From Acinetobacter gerneri DSM 14967 = CIP 107464 = MTCC 9824 (GTDB lineage Bacteria > Pseudomonadota > Gammaproteobacteria > Pseudomonadales > Moraxellaceae), in assembly GCF_000368565.1 (NCBI RefSeq), contig NZ_KB849549.1, forward strand, positions 248,001-312,000: DNA of 64,000 nt. Direction: 5' to 3'. Under the pieces are notes generated by a model. That model was not told the DNA's origin. It saw nothing but the letters and a program-made list of their open reading frames with translations, and ran no database searches. Shown here piece after piece: positions 54,201-63,864 of the stretch. Positions within the stretch are counted from its first letter, which is position 1; each line of letters opens with the position of its first letter. A program made the position numbers and the translations under genes.

Positions 54201-55667
54201 TTAGCCAACTCGATAATTCGGAGCTTCTTTGGTAATCGTTACATCATGAACGTGAGATTCTTGCATACCAGCAGCAGTAATTTTTACAAATTTCGCTGTT
54301 TGACGTAAATCTTCAACGGTTGCAGAACCTGTATAACCCATAGAAGAACGTAAACCGCCCATCATTTGATGTACGATTGCACTCATTGGACCTTTATACG
54401 GTACGCGACCTTCAATACCTTCTGGTACTAATTTTTCAGCGCCTGCTTTAGAGTCTTGGAAATAACGGTCAGCAGAGCCAGTTGCACCTGCCATCGCACC
54501 CAATGAACCCATACCACGGTATGATTTGTAGTAACGACCTTGGAAAAATTCAACTTCGCCAGGTGCTTCTTCAGTACCTGCCATCAAAGAACCTACCATT
54601 ACTGTACTCGCACCAGCACCGATTGCTTTTGCCATATCACCAGAGAAACGAATACCACCATCAGCGATCAATGGAATTTGTTCTTTCAATGCATTTGCAA
54701 CGCTATCAATCGCTGAAATCTGTGGCATACCAATACCAGCAACAATACGAGTTGTACAGATTGAACCAGGACCAATACCGACTTTAACAGCATCAGCACC
54801 AGCATCTAACAATGCCAAAGCAGCATCACCAGTCGCGATATTACCGCCGATCACTTGAACTTGTGGGAAGTTTTGTTTTACCCAACGAACACGTTCAATT
54901 ACACCCGCTGAATGACCATGTGCGGTATCAACCACAATGGCATCAACACCCGCTTCGATCAAAGCTTCTACACGTGCAGGAGTTTCAAGCCCAGTACCGA
55001 CAGCAGCGCCGACACGTAAACGACCTAATTCGTCTTTACAGCTATTTGGATAAAGTTCTGCTTTACGGAAATCCGTAACGGTAATCAAACCTTTAAGCGC
55101 GTTATTGTCATCAACAACCAATACTTTTTCGATACGGTGTTTTTGCAATAATGCTTGAATATTTTCTTTAGATTCGCCTTCTTTAACAGTCACAAGACGA
55201 TCTTGACCAGTCATGATGTTACTTACAGGTTGCTCAAGATTCGTTTCAAAACGAGTATCACGACCTGTAACGATACCAACCACTTTTCCGTCTTTTACAA
55301 CTGGAACACCACTAATGTTGTTCTGAGTTGTGATCTCAATCAGTTCACGCACCGTTGTTTCTGGGGTCACTGCGATTGGATCTTTCACCATGCCTGCTTC
55401 AAATTTTTTCACACGACGAACTTCGGCAGCTTGCGCAGAGATATCCATGTTTTTATGCAAAATACCGATACCACCATTTTGAGCCATGGCGATTGCCATA
55501 CGAGACTCAGTAACAGTATCCATTGCTGCAGAAACGAGAGGAATATTTAAATTGATGCCGCGAGTCAGGCGTGTTCTTAGAGAAACATCTTTTGGGAGGA
55601 CAGTAGAATAGGCAGGGAGTAATAAGACATCATCGAAGGTTAACGCTTCTTGAACGATGGTCAGCAT
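54201..55667 (-). CDS. guaB: Inosine-5'-monophosphate dehydrogenase
   Basis: 488 residues. The TIM barrel begins TFDDVLLLPAYSTVLPKDV; two CBS domains are inserted at ~93-200 (MVKDPIAVTPETTVRELIE; IMTGQDRLVTVKEGESKEN). The catalytic Cys loop is KVGIGPGSICTTRIVAGIG, with the flap in GRYYKSYRGMGSLGAM. It converts IMP to XMP, first step to GMP. No guaA follows here. ATG at 55667; a 509-bp palindrome-rich gap lies upstream on the minus strand. Confidence 0.95.
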   Translation of the reverse strand: MLTIVQEALTFDDVLLLPAYSTVLPKDVSLRTRLTRGINLNIPLVSAAMDTVTESRMAIAMAQNGGIGILHKNMDISAQAAEVRRVKKFEAGMVKDPIAVTPETTVRELIEITTQNNISGVPVVKDGKVVGIVTGRDTRFETNLEQPVSNIMTGQDRLVTVKEGESKENIQALLQKHRIEKVLVVDDNNALKGLITVTDFRKAELYPNSCKDELGRLRVGAAVGTGLETPARVEALIEAGVDAIVVDTAHGHSAGVIERVRWVKQNFPQVQVIGGNIATGDAALALLDAGADAVKVGIGPGSICTTRIVAGIGMPQISAIDSVANALKEQIPLIADGGIRFSGDMAKAIGAGASTVMVGSLMAGTEEAPGEVEFFQGRYYKSYRGMGSLGAMAGATGSADRYFQDSKAGAEKLVPEGIEGRVPYKGPMSAIVHQMMGGLRSSMGYTGSATVEDLRQTAKFVKITAAGMQESHVHDVTITKEAPNYRVG

Positions 55668-56176
55668 AACAGTCTCACTGGTAATTTCCGTGAGCTATTA
55701 TAAACAAATTTACGTGCAAATTTCATTTTTATTATATAAATTAATTTTAAGGCTTATTCCTATTTTAATAGATTTCTTTCATAAATTAAAAAATGATCAG
55801 GTATTTTAGTGAAAAGTATCATACGGTCACATTTGCCGTGAGTCATTTAATTTACTTTGCGTAGACAATCTTTCTTACTTTGTTTTTGGACAAATGAGAA
55901 ATATATTTCGCAAGGAAACCATTTGTCGAACAAATGGGCATACATCCTGAGCAATTTTTAAAGCACTGCTTTAAAAAATGCGGAACTCCCTTGTTCGACG
56001 AACGGCATCCTGCCTTAATTGCAAATTTTATTACTTTTGAAGCAAAATGATGGGAGTATAAATTTGAGCAATAAATGACTTATGTAAAAACTCTAATAAA
56101 TATAAGTTAATAAAAAGAAATACCTTGAGAGATTCCACATCAACAGATTATAAAATCTCTCCTTTATCTAAGAATA
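55668..56176. repeat. 509-bp intergenic region with REP-like palindromes
   Basis: Between 55850 and 56030 several short palindromes cluster: CCATTTGT-CGA-ACAAATGG (55919-55937), TTTTTAAAGC-act-GCTTTAAAAA (55955-55977), GTTCG-a-CGAAC near 55993, and the phrase CATCCTG occurring twice. The arrangement resembles the intergenic palindromic repeats scattered through Acinetobacter genomes, as I remember them; not verified. No gene is supported. Confidence 0.6.
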
Positions 56177-56974
56177 TTACTTAGGACAACTAAATATCGT
56201 TTCATCCATCAAATCAATACCGCATTGCAGATTTTCAATCCAATCTAAAAACTGATTGACCATCGGTTTTCCAATAAAGGCATTGCCATGTTGAGGAACG
56301 ATCATTTCCACATCCATTTCACGAACCATACGTACCCAAAGTTTAATAACACGATTGGAACACATATAACGCTGGTGAAACGCCTTCATTTTGACAATAT
56401 GATCAGTAAAATTTTCCAAAGGCAACGAGGCATCATCTACGATCGAAGCCCCCATATCACCTGAAAATAAAATCTTAGAAATGGGGTCATAAAACTGAAA
56501 GTTACCCACAGAATGCAGAAAATGTGCAGGCACAGCGATAATTCTCGATTCACCTAAAGGGATACTTTGACCATGATCAGGGATTTCAATTAAACGATCT
56601 TCCCAACTGCCCTGCATACGATCATTCATAAAGGTTGAACTTAAATGTGGCAAAAATCTCGCCCACAATTTTGAAGAAGCAACTTTAGCTTTGGTATACA
56701 CCAACCAACGTGGCATAGAAGTAATAATGTCTGGATCTTGATGTGATGCAATCACATAATCTAAATTTTGCAAACGGGTATATTTATTGAGTTCCATGGT
56801 CAAAGGAATATAGGTCAGATCACCACCTGGATCTAAAACCGCCGCACGCTCATGATCTAAAATTAAAAACTGATTCGCTTGTACCCCTTCACCTTTTACC
56901 AAACTGGTAAAACTTATACATTTATGTGTTCCGTTATCAAATAATACTTGCGACGTCGTACGATCTGTAGCCAT
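56177..56974 (-). CDS. Metallo-beta-lactamase-fold protein related to oxygen-binding (ODP/flavodiiron) domains
   Basis: 265 residues from ATG at 56974. The usual metal motif H-x-E-x-D-H of flavodiiron domains is replaced by SHQDPDIITSMP, keeping His, Asp and Asp but lacking the second His; other ligand positions are VPAHFLHSVGNFQFY (His), LFSGDMGASIV (Asp) and IVPQHGNAF (His). So it has a diiron-capable core like the ODP subfamily without a flavodoxin domain. Possibly an oxygen or NO sensing/reducing protein, or a hydrolase; the sequence cannot decide. Single gene with no obvious partner. Confidence 0.75.
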   Translation of the reverse strand: MATDRTTSQVLFDNGTHKCISFTSLVKGEGVQANQFLILDHERAAVLDPGGDLTYIPLTMELNKYTRLQNLDYVIASHQDPDIITSMPRWLVYTKAKVASSKLWARFLPHLSSTFMNDRMQGSWEDRLIEIPDHGQSIPLGESRIIAVPAHFLHSVGNFQFYDPISKILFSGDMGASIVDDASLPLENFTDHIVKMKAFHQRYMCSNRVIKLWVRMVREMDVEMIVPQHGNAFIGKPMVNQFLDWIENLQCGIDLMDETIFSCPK

Positions 56975-56980
56975 GCTCAA

Positions 56981-57341
56981 ATAACCCCAATAAAACTCTA
57001 AAAATAGATAAAAAATTTATAAATATTTATTCCATATAAAATATAAGGTATTGCTTAAATATACAATGACTTTATCTAGTTTCTAGCGTAGATTTATCGA
57101 GAGAAAAGAGTGACTTAAGACCGATTTTTTACTATAAAATTCGAGCACATTGATATTTTAAATAAATCAATGAACTAGATTAATGAAAAAAATAATTTTG
57201 ATGATCTATTTTTCTTTTGTAAAAACTGGATTTATGTTCGTAAAAGCAGATCTTTAAAATGATGCTTTGCTAAACTGCTTTAAAGAGCATTTACACCCAA
57301 AATCCAGCACTCTATTAGAATTTAGATTTTGGGTGTTATGA
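56981..57341. other. 361-bp intergenic region
   Basis: AT-rich. The only structure is an inverted repeat ACACCCAAAATC / GATTTTGGGTGT at 57293-57336 (12-bp stem, 20-base loop) just after the UPF0016 gene stop; it may act as its terminator although no T-run follows. Confidence 0.5.
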
Positions 57342-57917
57342 TTAGAAGAAATAATGTTGAACTAGAGCACCCACACCCATGACGAAGAAAACGGCTGCAC
57401 CTATTTTATGAATAAGGGAAATAGGTAATTTTTCTGCCATTTTATTACCAATAAAGACAGCAGGCGCATTGACCAACATAATCCCAATCGTCGTGCCCAA
57501 AGTCACCCACATCACGCTATCAAAGCGGGCTGCCAAAGCAATCGTTGCAACCTGTGTTTTATCGCCAATTTCTGCCAAAAAGAATAAAACAAATGTTGCA
57601 CCAAAAACGCCATATTTTTGCCAACGGTTAATACTTCCAGATTCATCATCCAATTTGTCAGGAATCAGCATCCAAATTGACATACCAATAAAGCCAAGCG
57701 CAACGATCCAAAGCAAGACATCAGGACTTAAAACTGTCGTAATCCACTGTCCTAAAATCGCAGAAACACCGTGGTTGACCACAGTTGCCAAGAAAATAGC
57801 AATTAAAATCGGAACAGGTTTACGAAAACGTGCGGCAAGCAATAATGTTAATAATTGAGTTTTGTCGCCCATTTCAGACAAGGCAACAATGAGAAGAGAT
57901 ACAAGAAAAGCATTCAT
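57342..57917 (-). CDS. UPF0016/GDT1-family manganese exporter
   Basis: 191 residues from ATG at 57917 (MNAFLVSLLIVALSEMGDKTQLLTLLLAARF). Two repeats of three helices each carry the family motif E-x-G-D-K-T/S: SEMGDKTQLLTLLL (~15-28) and AEIGDKTQVATIAL (~115-128). UPF0016 proteins (TMEM165/GDT1, MneA) export manganese or calcium. A manganese-sensing yybP-ykoY riboswitch precedes it, which fits. The open frame runs far upstream through the riboswitch, so the start is set by homology; a purine-rich AGGAGGGA is ~40 bp upstream within a hairpin loop. Confidence 0.9.
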   Translation of the reverse strand: MNAFLVSLLIVALSEMGDKTQLLTLLLAARFRKPVPILIAIFLATVVNHGVSAILGQWITTVLSPDVLLWIVALGFIGMSIWMLIPDKLDDESGSINRWQKYGVFGATFVLFFLAEIGDKTQVATIALAARFDSVMWVTLGTTIGIMLVNAPAVFIGNKMAEKLPISLIHKIGAAVFFVMGVGALVQHYFF

Positions 57918-57997
57918 GTGATGGATTTCTCTGGCTAGCAAACATACCGATGACTTATCCCTCCTGCTAGCCAAAATGGGTCGCCCCAATGCAGAGT

Positions 57998-58140
57998 GAT
58001 AAATCAAAGGTCTTGCCAACAAAAGAAAGCTTTTTGAAAAGCTGAATTGGTTCTTTGCTATGATGACCATGTTCTGTTGAACAATTATGTTGACCATCAC
58101 CTATTTGCATCAGCAAATAGCGGCTACTCCCCAATGAAGT
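57998..58140 (-). ncRNA. yybP-ykoY family manganese riboswitch
   Basis: Minus strand conserved blocks are present in the known order: GGGGAGTAGCC (58132-58122), GTCAACA (58094-58088) and GGCAAGACCTTTG (58017-58005), separated by helices. This is the yybP-ykoY consensus; members sense Mn2+ and control manganese exporters and related genes. It sits immediately upstream of a UPF0016 gene. Downstream of the aptamer, GGCTAGCA and TGCTAGCC (57933-57940 / 57965-57972) form a stem whose loop holds AGGAGGGA, a plausible expression platform acting on translation. Confidence 0.88.
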
Positions 58141-58195
58141 AATGTTATTCTACAATGCTTCCATTATTCATTCAATTTTAAATTTTATAAATCTA

Positions 58196-58870
58196 ATGCA
58201 GACCAATATCAAAACTGTGATCGAACGTCACCTTTATCCCGACAATATCTTTATCATCGGGGGTGGTCCTTCTTTAAAGGATCTAGATTTAAGTCCACTA
58301 CACAATCAATCTTATTTTACGATTGTCTGCAACCAGGCTTATCAACTAATTCCAAGTGCAACGATTGCACATCATAGTGATTATCAATGGTGGGATTCTC
58401 ATAAAGATTCACTTGAAAGAGGATATAAAGGTGAGTTGATTACAGGGTGCGGTTTGGGAACAAATTTGACCTATCCCGCAGATGCTGTGCATAAACTACA
58501 AACGATTAACTTTGAAAATAAACAAGACTTTCTAATCGACACAAATTTGGTTTATGGCAATAACTGTGGCTTACAAGCGGTGTCTTTGGCACATTTTTTT
58601 ATGCCTAAAAATATCATACTCATTGGTTTTGATTTTAAAGCTCGAAATGAGCAAACGCATGGCTATACCCCACATAACGCTTTAGATATGCAGCATTTTG
58701 AAAAGTTTTGGCTACAATTTTTAAAAAACTTTAGCCAATTCGAAACTTTAAGACAGAATATTTGGGGCAGTATCCATCCAGATCAGGCTTTGCCTCATAT
58801 TTATAATCTCAATCCTGATTCGGCTTTAACGCTGTATGACCAGAGCAAAACACTGGCAGATTTTTTATAA
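58196..58870 (+). CDS. DUF115-like protein (possible motility-associated glycosyltransferase-related) of unknown function
   Basis: 224 residues from ATG at 58196 (MQTNIKTVIERHLYP); an earlier frame from 58142 has no ribosome site. The N-terminal IFIIGGGPSLKDLDLSPLH is the nucleotide-binding opening of the DUF115/MAF-like group, then TIVCNQAYQLIPSATIAHHSDYQWWDSHKDSLERGY and NIILIGFDFKARNEQTHGY complete the Rossmann pattern. Related domains occur in flagellin-modifying and LPS genes and in phage. The acceptor or substrate is unknown; no flagellar or LPS genes flank it. It is divergent from the riboswitch gene by 55 bp. Confidence 0.6.
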   Translation: MQTNIKTVIERHLYPDNIFIIGGGPSLKDLDLSPLHNQSYFTIVCNQAYQLIPSATIAHHSDYQWWDSHKDSLERGYKGELITGCGLGTNLTYPADAVHKLQTINFENKQDFLIDTNLVYGNNCGLQAVSLAHFFMPKNIILIGFDFKARNEQTHGYTPHNALDMQHFEKFWLQFLKNFSQFETLRQNIWGSIHPDQALPHIYNLNPDSALTLYDQSKTLADFL

Positions 58871-58887
58871 GCCAAATATGAGCCAAT

Positions 58888-58918
58888 AAAAAACCCCGCA
58901 TAATGCGAGGTTTTTTTT
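58888..58918. terminator. Bidirectional terminator between the DUF115-like gene and aceF
   Basis: AAAAAACCCCGCAT and ATGCGAGGTTTTTT form a near-perfect stem with long T-runs on both strands. Confidence 0.9.
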
Positions 58919-58927
58919 AAACTGAAC

Positions 58928-60901
58928 TTAGAGCAAGATATTGCGGATATCCGCTAAAAGTTTCGTCAATTTATTGGTAAATCGAGCAGCGTCAGCACCA
59001 TTGATCACACGGTGGTCATAAGACAATGACAATGGCAACATCAATCGAGGATCGAAGTCTTTACCATTCCAAACAGGTTGCATAGTCGCTGGTGAAATAC
59101 CCAAAATTGCAACTTGTGGCCAGTTCACCAATGGTGTAAATGCCGTACCACCAATACTACCCAAGCTGGTAATCGTAAAGTTTGCACCTTGAAGATCTTT
59201 CGGTGAAAGTTTCTTATCACGTGCTTTTTTGCTTAGCTCGCCCAGTTCAACCGCAATTTGTTTAATTGATTTTTGATCTGGATTACGCAGTACAGGTACA
59301 GTCAAACCATCTGGCGTTGCCACTGCAATGCCCATATGGATTTCATTACGCAGTAAAACACCTTTTTGATCATCAGCCAAATGTCCTGCAAAGTACGGCT
59401 CTTCTTTCAACAAGAATGCCACAGCTTTTGCAATAAATGCCAAGATCGTCAAACTGATACCTTGTTGCTTAAAGCCAGCTTTCAATTCGCCACGCCAAGC
59501 TTCGAGTTCAGTAATATCAGCCAAATCAAACTGTGTTACCTGTGGAATGAAGTTATTTAACGATAACTGCGGTACAGAAACTTGCTGTAAACGCGTCATT
59601 GTTGCAATTTCACCACCACCAAATGCACTAAAGTCCGGAAGTGCTGGTAATCCAGAAGCCACTTGTGCAACAGCTTGCTGCGGTGCTGCTTGTGGAGCAG
59701 TTAAGCGTTGTTTGACATAAGCATAGACATCTTCTTTGATCACACGTGCATGCGGACCAGAAGACTCAACTTGAGCCAAAAGTACACCAAGTTCACGTGC
59801 CAATTTTCGTACTGCAGGACCTGCATATACTTTGGCATTTTCAGCTTGTTGTTCTTTGCTTAATTTGTCTGAACTATTTGCAACATGTGCAGTTGGTTCT
59901 ACCGCTTTGCTTGGACTCGGCGCAGGTTTTGTTTCTGCAGGCGCAGGCTTAGCAGCAGCTTGTTCTTTTGCTTGCTCAGAAGGTTGTACATCCGCAACAC
60001 CATCAATGGTCATCAATGGCATACCTTGTTTCACTTCTTGATTTTGGCTGATATGAATCGCCTTAATCGTTCCTGAAACAGTACTCGGTACTTCCACAGA
60101 TGCTTTATCTGACTCGACCACAACTAAACTTTGATCTTTTTCAACACGGTCGCCCACGCTCACCAAGATCTCTGAAACAGATGCTTTATCTACACCCAAA
60201 TCAGGCACATTGATTTCAACTGGACCAGATTGGCCTGGTTGTGCTTGTGCTTTTTCCACAGGTGTAGGTGCCGCTTCTGTTTTTGCAGGCGCTGTTTCGG
60301 CTGCTGCCGATGCAGTAGGCGCACTAGAAGTCGTTTTCACAGTAATGAGAACTACACCTTCTTTTACGCTATCGCCCTCTTTAACCACAACAGATTCAAC
60401 TGTACCCGCAACTGTACTTGGCACTTCAACCGTTGCTTTGTCTGATTCGACCACAACGATGCTGTCATCAACAGCGATTTCATCACCCGCTTTTACTAAA
60501 ATCTCGCCAACAAGTGCTTTTTCTACACCAATGTCAGGAACTTTTACTTCTACGCTTTGTGAAGTTGTCGCAGCTGCTGGAGCTGCTACTTTTTCTTCTA
60601 CAGCAGGAGCAGCTTCAGTTTTTACTGTTTCTGCTACAGGTTCTGCTTTTGCTTCTGGTGCAGTTGCCTCTGAAGCTTCAGTTTCGATCTCGACCAAAGC
60701 CGCACCTTCTGAAACTTCATCACCTTCTTTGACTAAAATGCTTTTCACCACACCCGCTGAAGTGCTAGGCACTTCAACAGATGCTTTGTCTGATTCAAGC
60801 AAAACAATACTGTCATCGACAGCAATCGTATCACCGACTTTGACCAAGATTTCAGCCACAGTGGCTTTTTCTACACCAATATCAGGAGTCGTAATTTGCA
60901 T
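58928..60901 (-). CDS. aceF: Pyruvate dehydrogenase complex, dihydrolipoamide acetyltransferase (E2)
   Basis: 657 residues. Three lipoyl domains, each with the lipoyl-Lys in ESDKAS/T-VEVPS: about residues 1-75, 115-190 and 230-305. Long Ala/Pro/Glu-rich linkers follow. The peripheral-subunit-binding domain is YAGPAVRKLARELGVLLAQVESSGPHARVIKEDV near residue 355, and the catalytic domain ends with SLSYDHRVINGADAARF (HxxxD). It transfers the acetyl group to CoA. The gene is 2 bp after aceE, the two forming an operon; no lpd follows within the window. Confidence 0.95.
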   Translation of the reverse strand: MQITTPDIGVEKATVAEILVKVGDTIAVDDSIVLLESDKASVEVPSTSAGVVKSILVKEGDEVSEGAALVEIETEASEATAPEAKAEPVAETVKTEAAPAVEEKVAAPAAATTSQSVEVKVPDIGVEKALVGEILVKAGDEIAVDDSIVVVESDKATVEVPSTVAGTVESVVVKEGDSVKEGVVLITVKTTSSAPTASAAAETAPAKTEAAPTPVEKAQAQPGQSGPVEINVPDLGVDKASVSEILVSVGDRVEKDQSLVVVESDKASVEVPSTVSGTIKAIHISQNQEVKQGMPLMTIDGVADVQPSEQAKEQAAAKPAPAETKPAPSPSKAVEPTAHVANSSDKLSKEQQAENAKVYAGPAVRKLARELGVLLAQVESSGPHARVIKEDVYAYVKQRLTAPQAAPQQAVAQVASGLPALPDFSAFGGGEIATMTRLQQVSVPQLSLNNFIPQVTQFDLADITELEAWRGELKAGFKQQGISLTILAFIAKAVAFLLKEEPYFAGHLADDQKGVLLRNEIHMGIAVATPDGLTVPVLRNPDQKSIKQIAVELGELSKKARDKKLSPKDLQGANFTITSLGSIGGTAFTPLVNWPQVAILGISPATMQPVWNGKDFDPRLMLPLSLSYDHRVINGADAARFTNKLTKLLADIRNILL

Positions 60902-60903
60902 TA

Positions 60904-63615
60904 TTATTTCTCCTCGCTTGATTCTGCATAAGGTGCAACATCTTGAACTTCAGGATGAGCCTGAGGTAACCAAGCCACTGGACGATCAACATCTAGTTCA
61001 AAAGTAGAAATCGCATCTTTAACTAAACGCGCATCAACTTCGCCTTCGTCAGCCAGTTTTTTCAATGTTGCAACCACGATATGAGCAGCATCTACACCAA
61101 AGTAACTACGTAAATTGCCACGTGTATCTGAGCGACCATAACCATCAGTACCCAAAGTCACAAATGGACGACCATCTGGTAAATAAGCACGGATCTGTTC
61201 GCTATAAGCACGGATATGGTCAGTTGCAGAAACAACGATACCGTCAGTACCACGTAATTGTTCAGATACCCAAGATTCTTTCGCTTGTTCAGCCAATGGA
61301 TGTAAACGGTTGTATTCTTCTACAGCCATACCATCACGAGCCAATTCGTTGAAGCTTGTTACGCTCCAAACATTTGAATGTACTTGATATTCATCACGTA
61401 AAATTTGTGCAGCTTTGATCACTTCACGTAAAATGACACCAGAACCCATCAATTGAACTGTAGCTTTCTCATCTTTTTCAAGCAGATACATACCACGTTT
61501 GATGCCTTCTTCTACGCCTTGAGGCATTGAAGCATGTTCATAGTTTTCATTCATCAATGTCAAATAATAGAACACACGTTCTTGGTTGACATACATGCGT
61601 TGTAAACCGTCATGAATGATCACAGCCAATTCATAACCGAAACATGGATCATACGATACACAGTTTGGAATCGTAGAAGCCAATACATGCGAATGACCAT
61701 CTTGGTGCTGTAAACCTTCACCATTTAGTGTGGTACGGCCCGCAGTTGCGCCAAACAAGAAACCTTGTGCCTGAGCATCACCTGCGGCCCATGCAATATC
61801 TCCAATACGTTGGAAACCAAACATTGAGTAATACATATACATCGGAATCATAGGCAAGTTATTGGTTGAATAACTTGTACCCAATGCAGCCCATGCACTC
61901 ATCGCACCAGCTTCGTTGATCCCTTCGTTCAGCATGTGACCATCTTTTGCTTCACGATAGTTCATCAACTGTTCTTGGTCTTCAGGCGTATAGTTTTGAC
62001 CGTGAGCGGCATAAATACCAAGCTGACGGAACATCCCTTCCAAACCGAAAGTACGTGCTTCATCTGGAACGATTGGAACAACACGATCTTTAATCGCTTT
62101 TTCTTTCAACAATGCTGCAATCAAACGCACCATAATCATGGTTGTTGATTGTTCTTTACCACCACTGCCTTTAAGCACGCTATCAAATACAGAAAGCTCA
62201 GGTATTTCCAAAGGAACACTGTCTTTACGACGAGCTGGTAAATAACCACCTAAAGCTTCACGACGTGCTTTTAAGTATTTTAATTCTGGAGAATTTTCAC
62301 CCGGACGATAGAACGGCAATTCTTCAAGCTGTTCATCTGTAAATGGCAAGTTAAAACGATTACGGAAGTATTTTAGCGATTCCAAATGCATTTTTTTGAT
62401 TTGGTGAGTTTTGTTTACGCCTTCAACTTCGTCAGATAAACCATAACCTTTTACAGTTTTCGCTAAGATAACCGTTGGTTGACCATTACTAGTCATTGCT
62501 GCTGCATAAGCAGCATAGACTTTGTACGGGTCATGACCACCACGATTGAGATTATCAATATCTTCATCGCTTAAGCCTTTCACCAACTCTTCAGCTTCTG
62601 GATATTTACCAAAGAAATGTTCACGTGTATACGCGCCACCTTTCACTTGATAACGCTGATAATCGCCATCAAGTGCTTCATCCATACGTGCTTTAAGTGC
62701 ACCAGAAGTGTCTTTGTCCAATAAAGGATCCCAATGACGACCCCAAACAACTTTAATCACACGCCAACCCGCACCGCGGAATAACGACTCAAGTTCTTGA
62801 ATAATTTTACCATTACCACGAACAGGTCCATCAAGACGCTGTAAGTTACAGTTGATCACCCAGATTAAGTTGTCCAATTTCTCACGACCTGCAAGAGAAA
62901 TTGCACCTAAACTTTCTGGCTCATCCATCTCACCATCGCCAAGATAAGCCCAAACTTTACGATCTTCTTCTTTAATCAAACCACGATTCATCAAATATTT
63001 TTGAATGTGCGCTTGATAAATCGACATAATCGGGCCTAGACCCATAGATACCGTTGGGAACTGCCAATAATCTGGCATTAAATATGGGTGCGGATAGCTC
63101 GATAAACCATTACCGTTTACTTCACGGCGGAAATTATTGAGCTGATCTTCTGTTAAACGACCTTCAAGATAAGAACGAGCATAAATACCAGGGGCACAGT
63201 GACCTTGGTAATAAATCATATCACCGCCATAGTTATCACTATTTGCGCGGAAAAAATGGTTAAAACCTACATCATATAAAGTCGCCGAAGATGCAAAACT
63301 TGCAAGGTGACCACCTAAATCATCCCCAGTCTTATTTGCGCGAAGTACCATCGCCAAAGCATTCCAGCGGATTAATGCACGGATACGGCGTTCCATATCT
63401 TGGTCGCCCGGCATCGCTGGTTGTTCTTCTGTTGAAATCGTATTTAAGTAAGGAGTATTTAATCTCTGAATAGGTACATGCTTTGAGATTGCTTGTTGGT
63501 AGAGTTTTTCAAGCAAGAAAGCTGCTCGCTCTGTCCCCATATGTTGCAATACTGAATCGAAAGCATCTTGCCATTCTTGAGTTTCTTGAGCGTCTGAATC
63601 ACCATAATACGCCAT
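60904..63615 (-). CDS. aceE: Pyruvate dehydrogenase, homodimeric E1 component
   Basis: 903 residues, the single-chain E1 of gammaproteobacteria. ThDP-binding motif is VWAYLGDGEMDEPESLGAISL through IWVINCNLQRLDGPVRGNGKI, with His residues of the active site in HGPGIYARSYLEGR-like text reading CAPGIYARSYLEGR; the C-terminal transketolase-like domain has FVTLGTDGYGRSDTRGNLRSYF. It decarboxylates pyruvate and loads AceF. First gene of aceE-aceF. The promoter region of ~150 bp upstream contains no obvious PdhR site that I could identify. Confidence 0.95.
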   Translation of the reverse strand: MAYYGDSDAQETQEWQDAFDSVLQHMGTERAAFLLEKLYQQAISKHVPIQRLNTPYLNTISTEEQPAMPGDQDMERRIRALIRWNALAMVLRANKTGDDLGGHLASFASSATLYDVGFNHFFRANSDNYGGDMIYYQGHCAPGIYARSYLEGRLTEDQLNNFRREVNGNGLSSYPHPYLMPDYWQFPTVSMGLGPIMSIYQAHIQKYLMNRGLIKEEDRKVWAYLGDGEMDEPESLGAISLAGREKLDNLIWVINCNLQRLDGPVRGNGKIIQELESLFRGAGWRVIKVVWGRHWDPLLDKDTSGALKARMDEALDGDYQRYQVKGGAYTREHFFGKYPEAEELVKGLSDEDIDNLNRGGHDPYKVYAAYAAAMTSNGQPTVILAKTVKGYGLSDEVEGVNKTHQIKKMHLESLKYFRNRFNLPFTDEQLEELPFYRPGENSPELKYLKARREALGGYLPARRKDSVPLEIPELSVFDSVLKGSGGKEQSTTMIMVRLIAALLKEKAIKDRVVPIVPDEARTFGLEGMFRQLGIYAAHGQNYTPEDQEQLMNYREAKDGHMLNEGINEAGAMSAWAALGTSYSTNNLPMIPMYMYYSMFGFQRIGDIAWAAGDAQAQGFLFGATAGRTTLNGEGLQHQDGHSHVLASTIPNCVSYDPCFGYELAVIIHDGLQRMYVNQERVFYYLTLMNENYEHASMPQGVEEGIKRGMYLLEKDEKATVQLMGSGVILREVIKAAQILRDEYQVHSNVWSVTSFNELARDGMAVEEYNRLHPLAEQAKESWVSEQLRGTDGIVVSATDHIRAYSEQIRAYLPDGRPFVTLGTDGYGRSDTRGNLRSYFGVDAAHIVVATLKKLADEGEVDARLVKDAISTFELDVDRPVAWLPQAHPEVQDVAPYAESSEEK

Positions 63616-63759
63616 AACACACCTACTCCTTATATCCTATTTTCTACACTATATATGTATCATGATTTAGGGGTGTTAAGTTATCGTTACAGATGAATGT
63701 GGAATGGTAGTATTATTTAGTATCTAAATAGTCATTGGCTTTTCTGCCTATTAATACAC

Positions 63760-63785
63760 AAAAACCGCCATCTTTGGCGGTTTTC
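63760..63785. terminator. Terminator between the M23 peptidase gene and aceE
   Basis: AAAACCGCC-atcttt-GGCGGTTTT: 9-bp stem, six-base loop, A/T runs on both strands. Confidence 0.85.
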
Positions 63786-63864
63786 TATACGATCATTATT
63801 CAAGCTGGTGATATTGTCACAAAATAACGATATTGACCATTCATCGAATAAGTCTAAATTTGGC

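Noticed and set aside
60210..61007. 265-residue Ala/Ser/Thr-rich plus-strand ORF
   Set aside because: Antisense to the lipoyl domains and linkers of aceF; its composition merely mirrors the Ala/Pro/Glu-rich coding strand.
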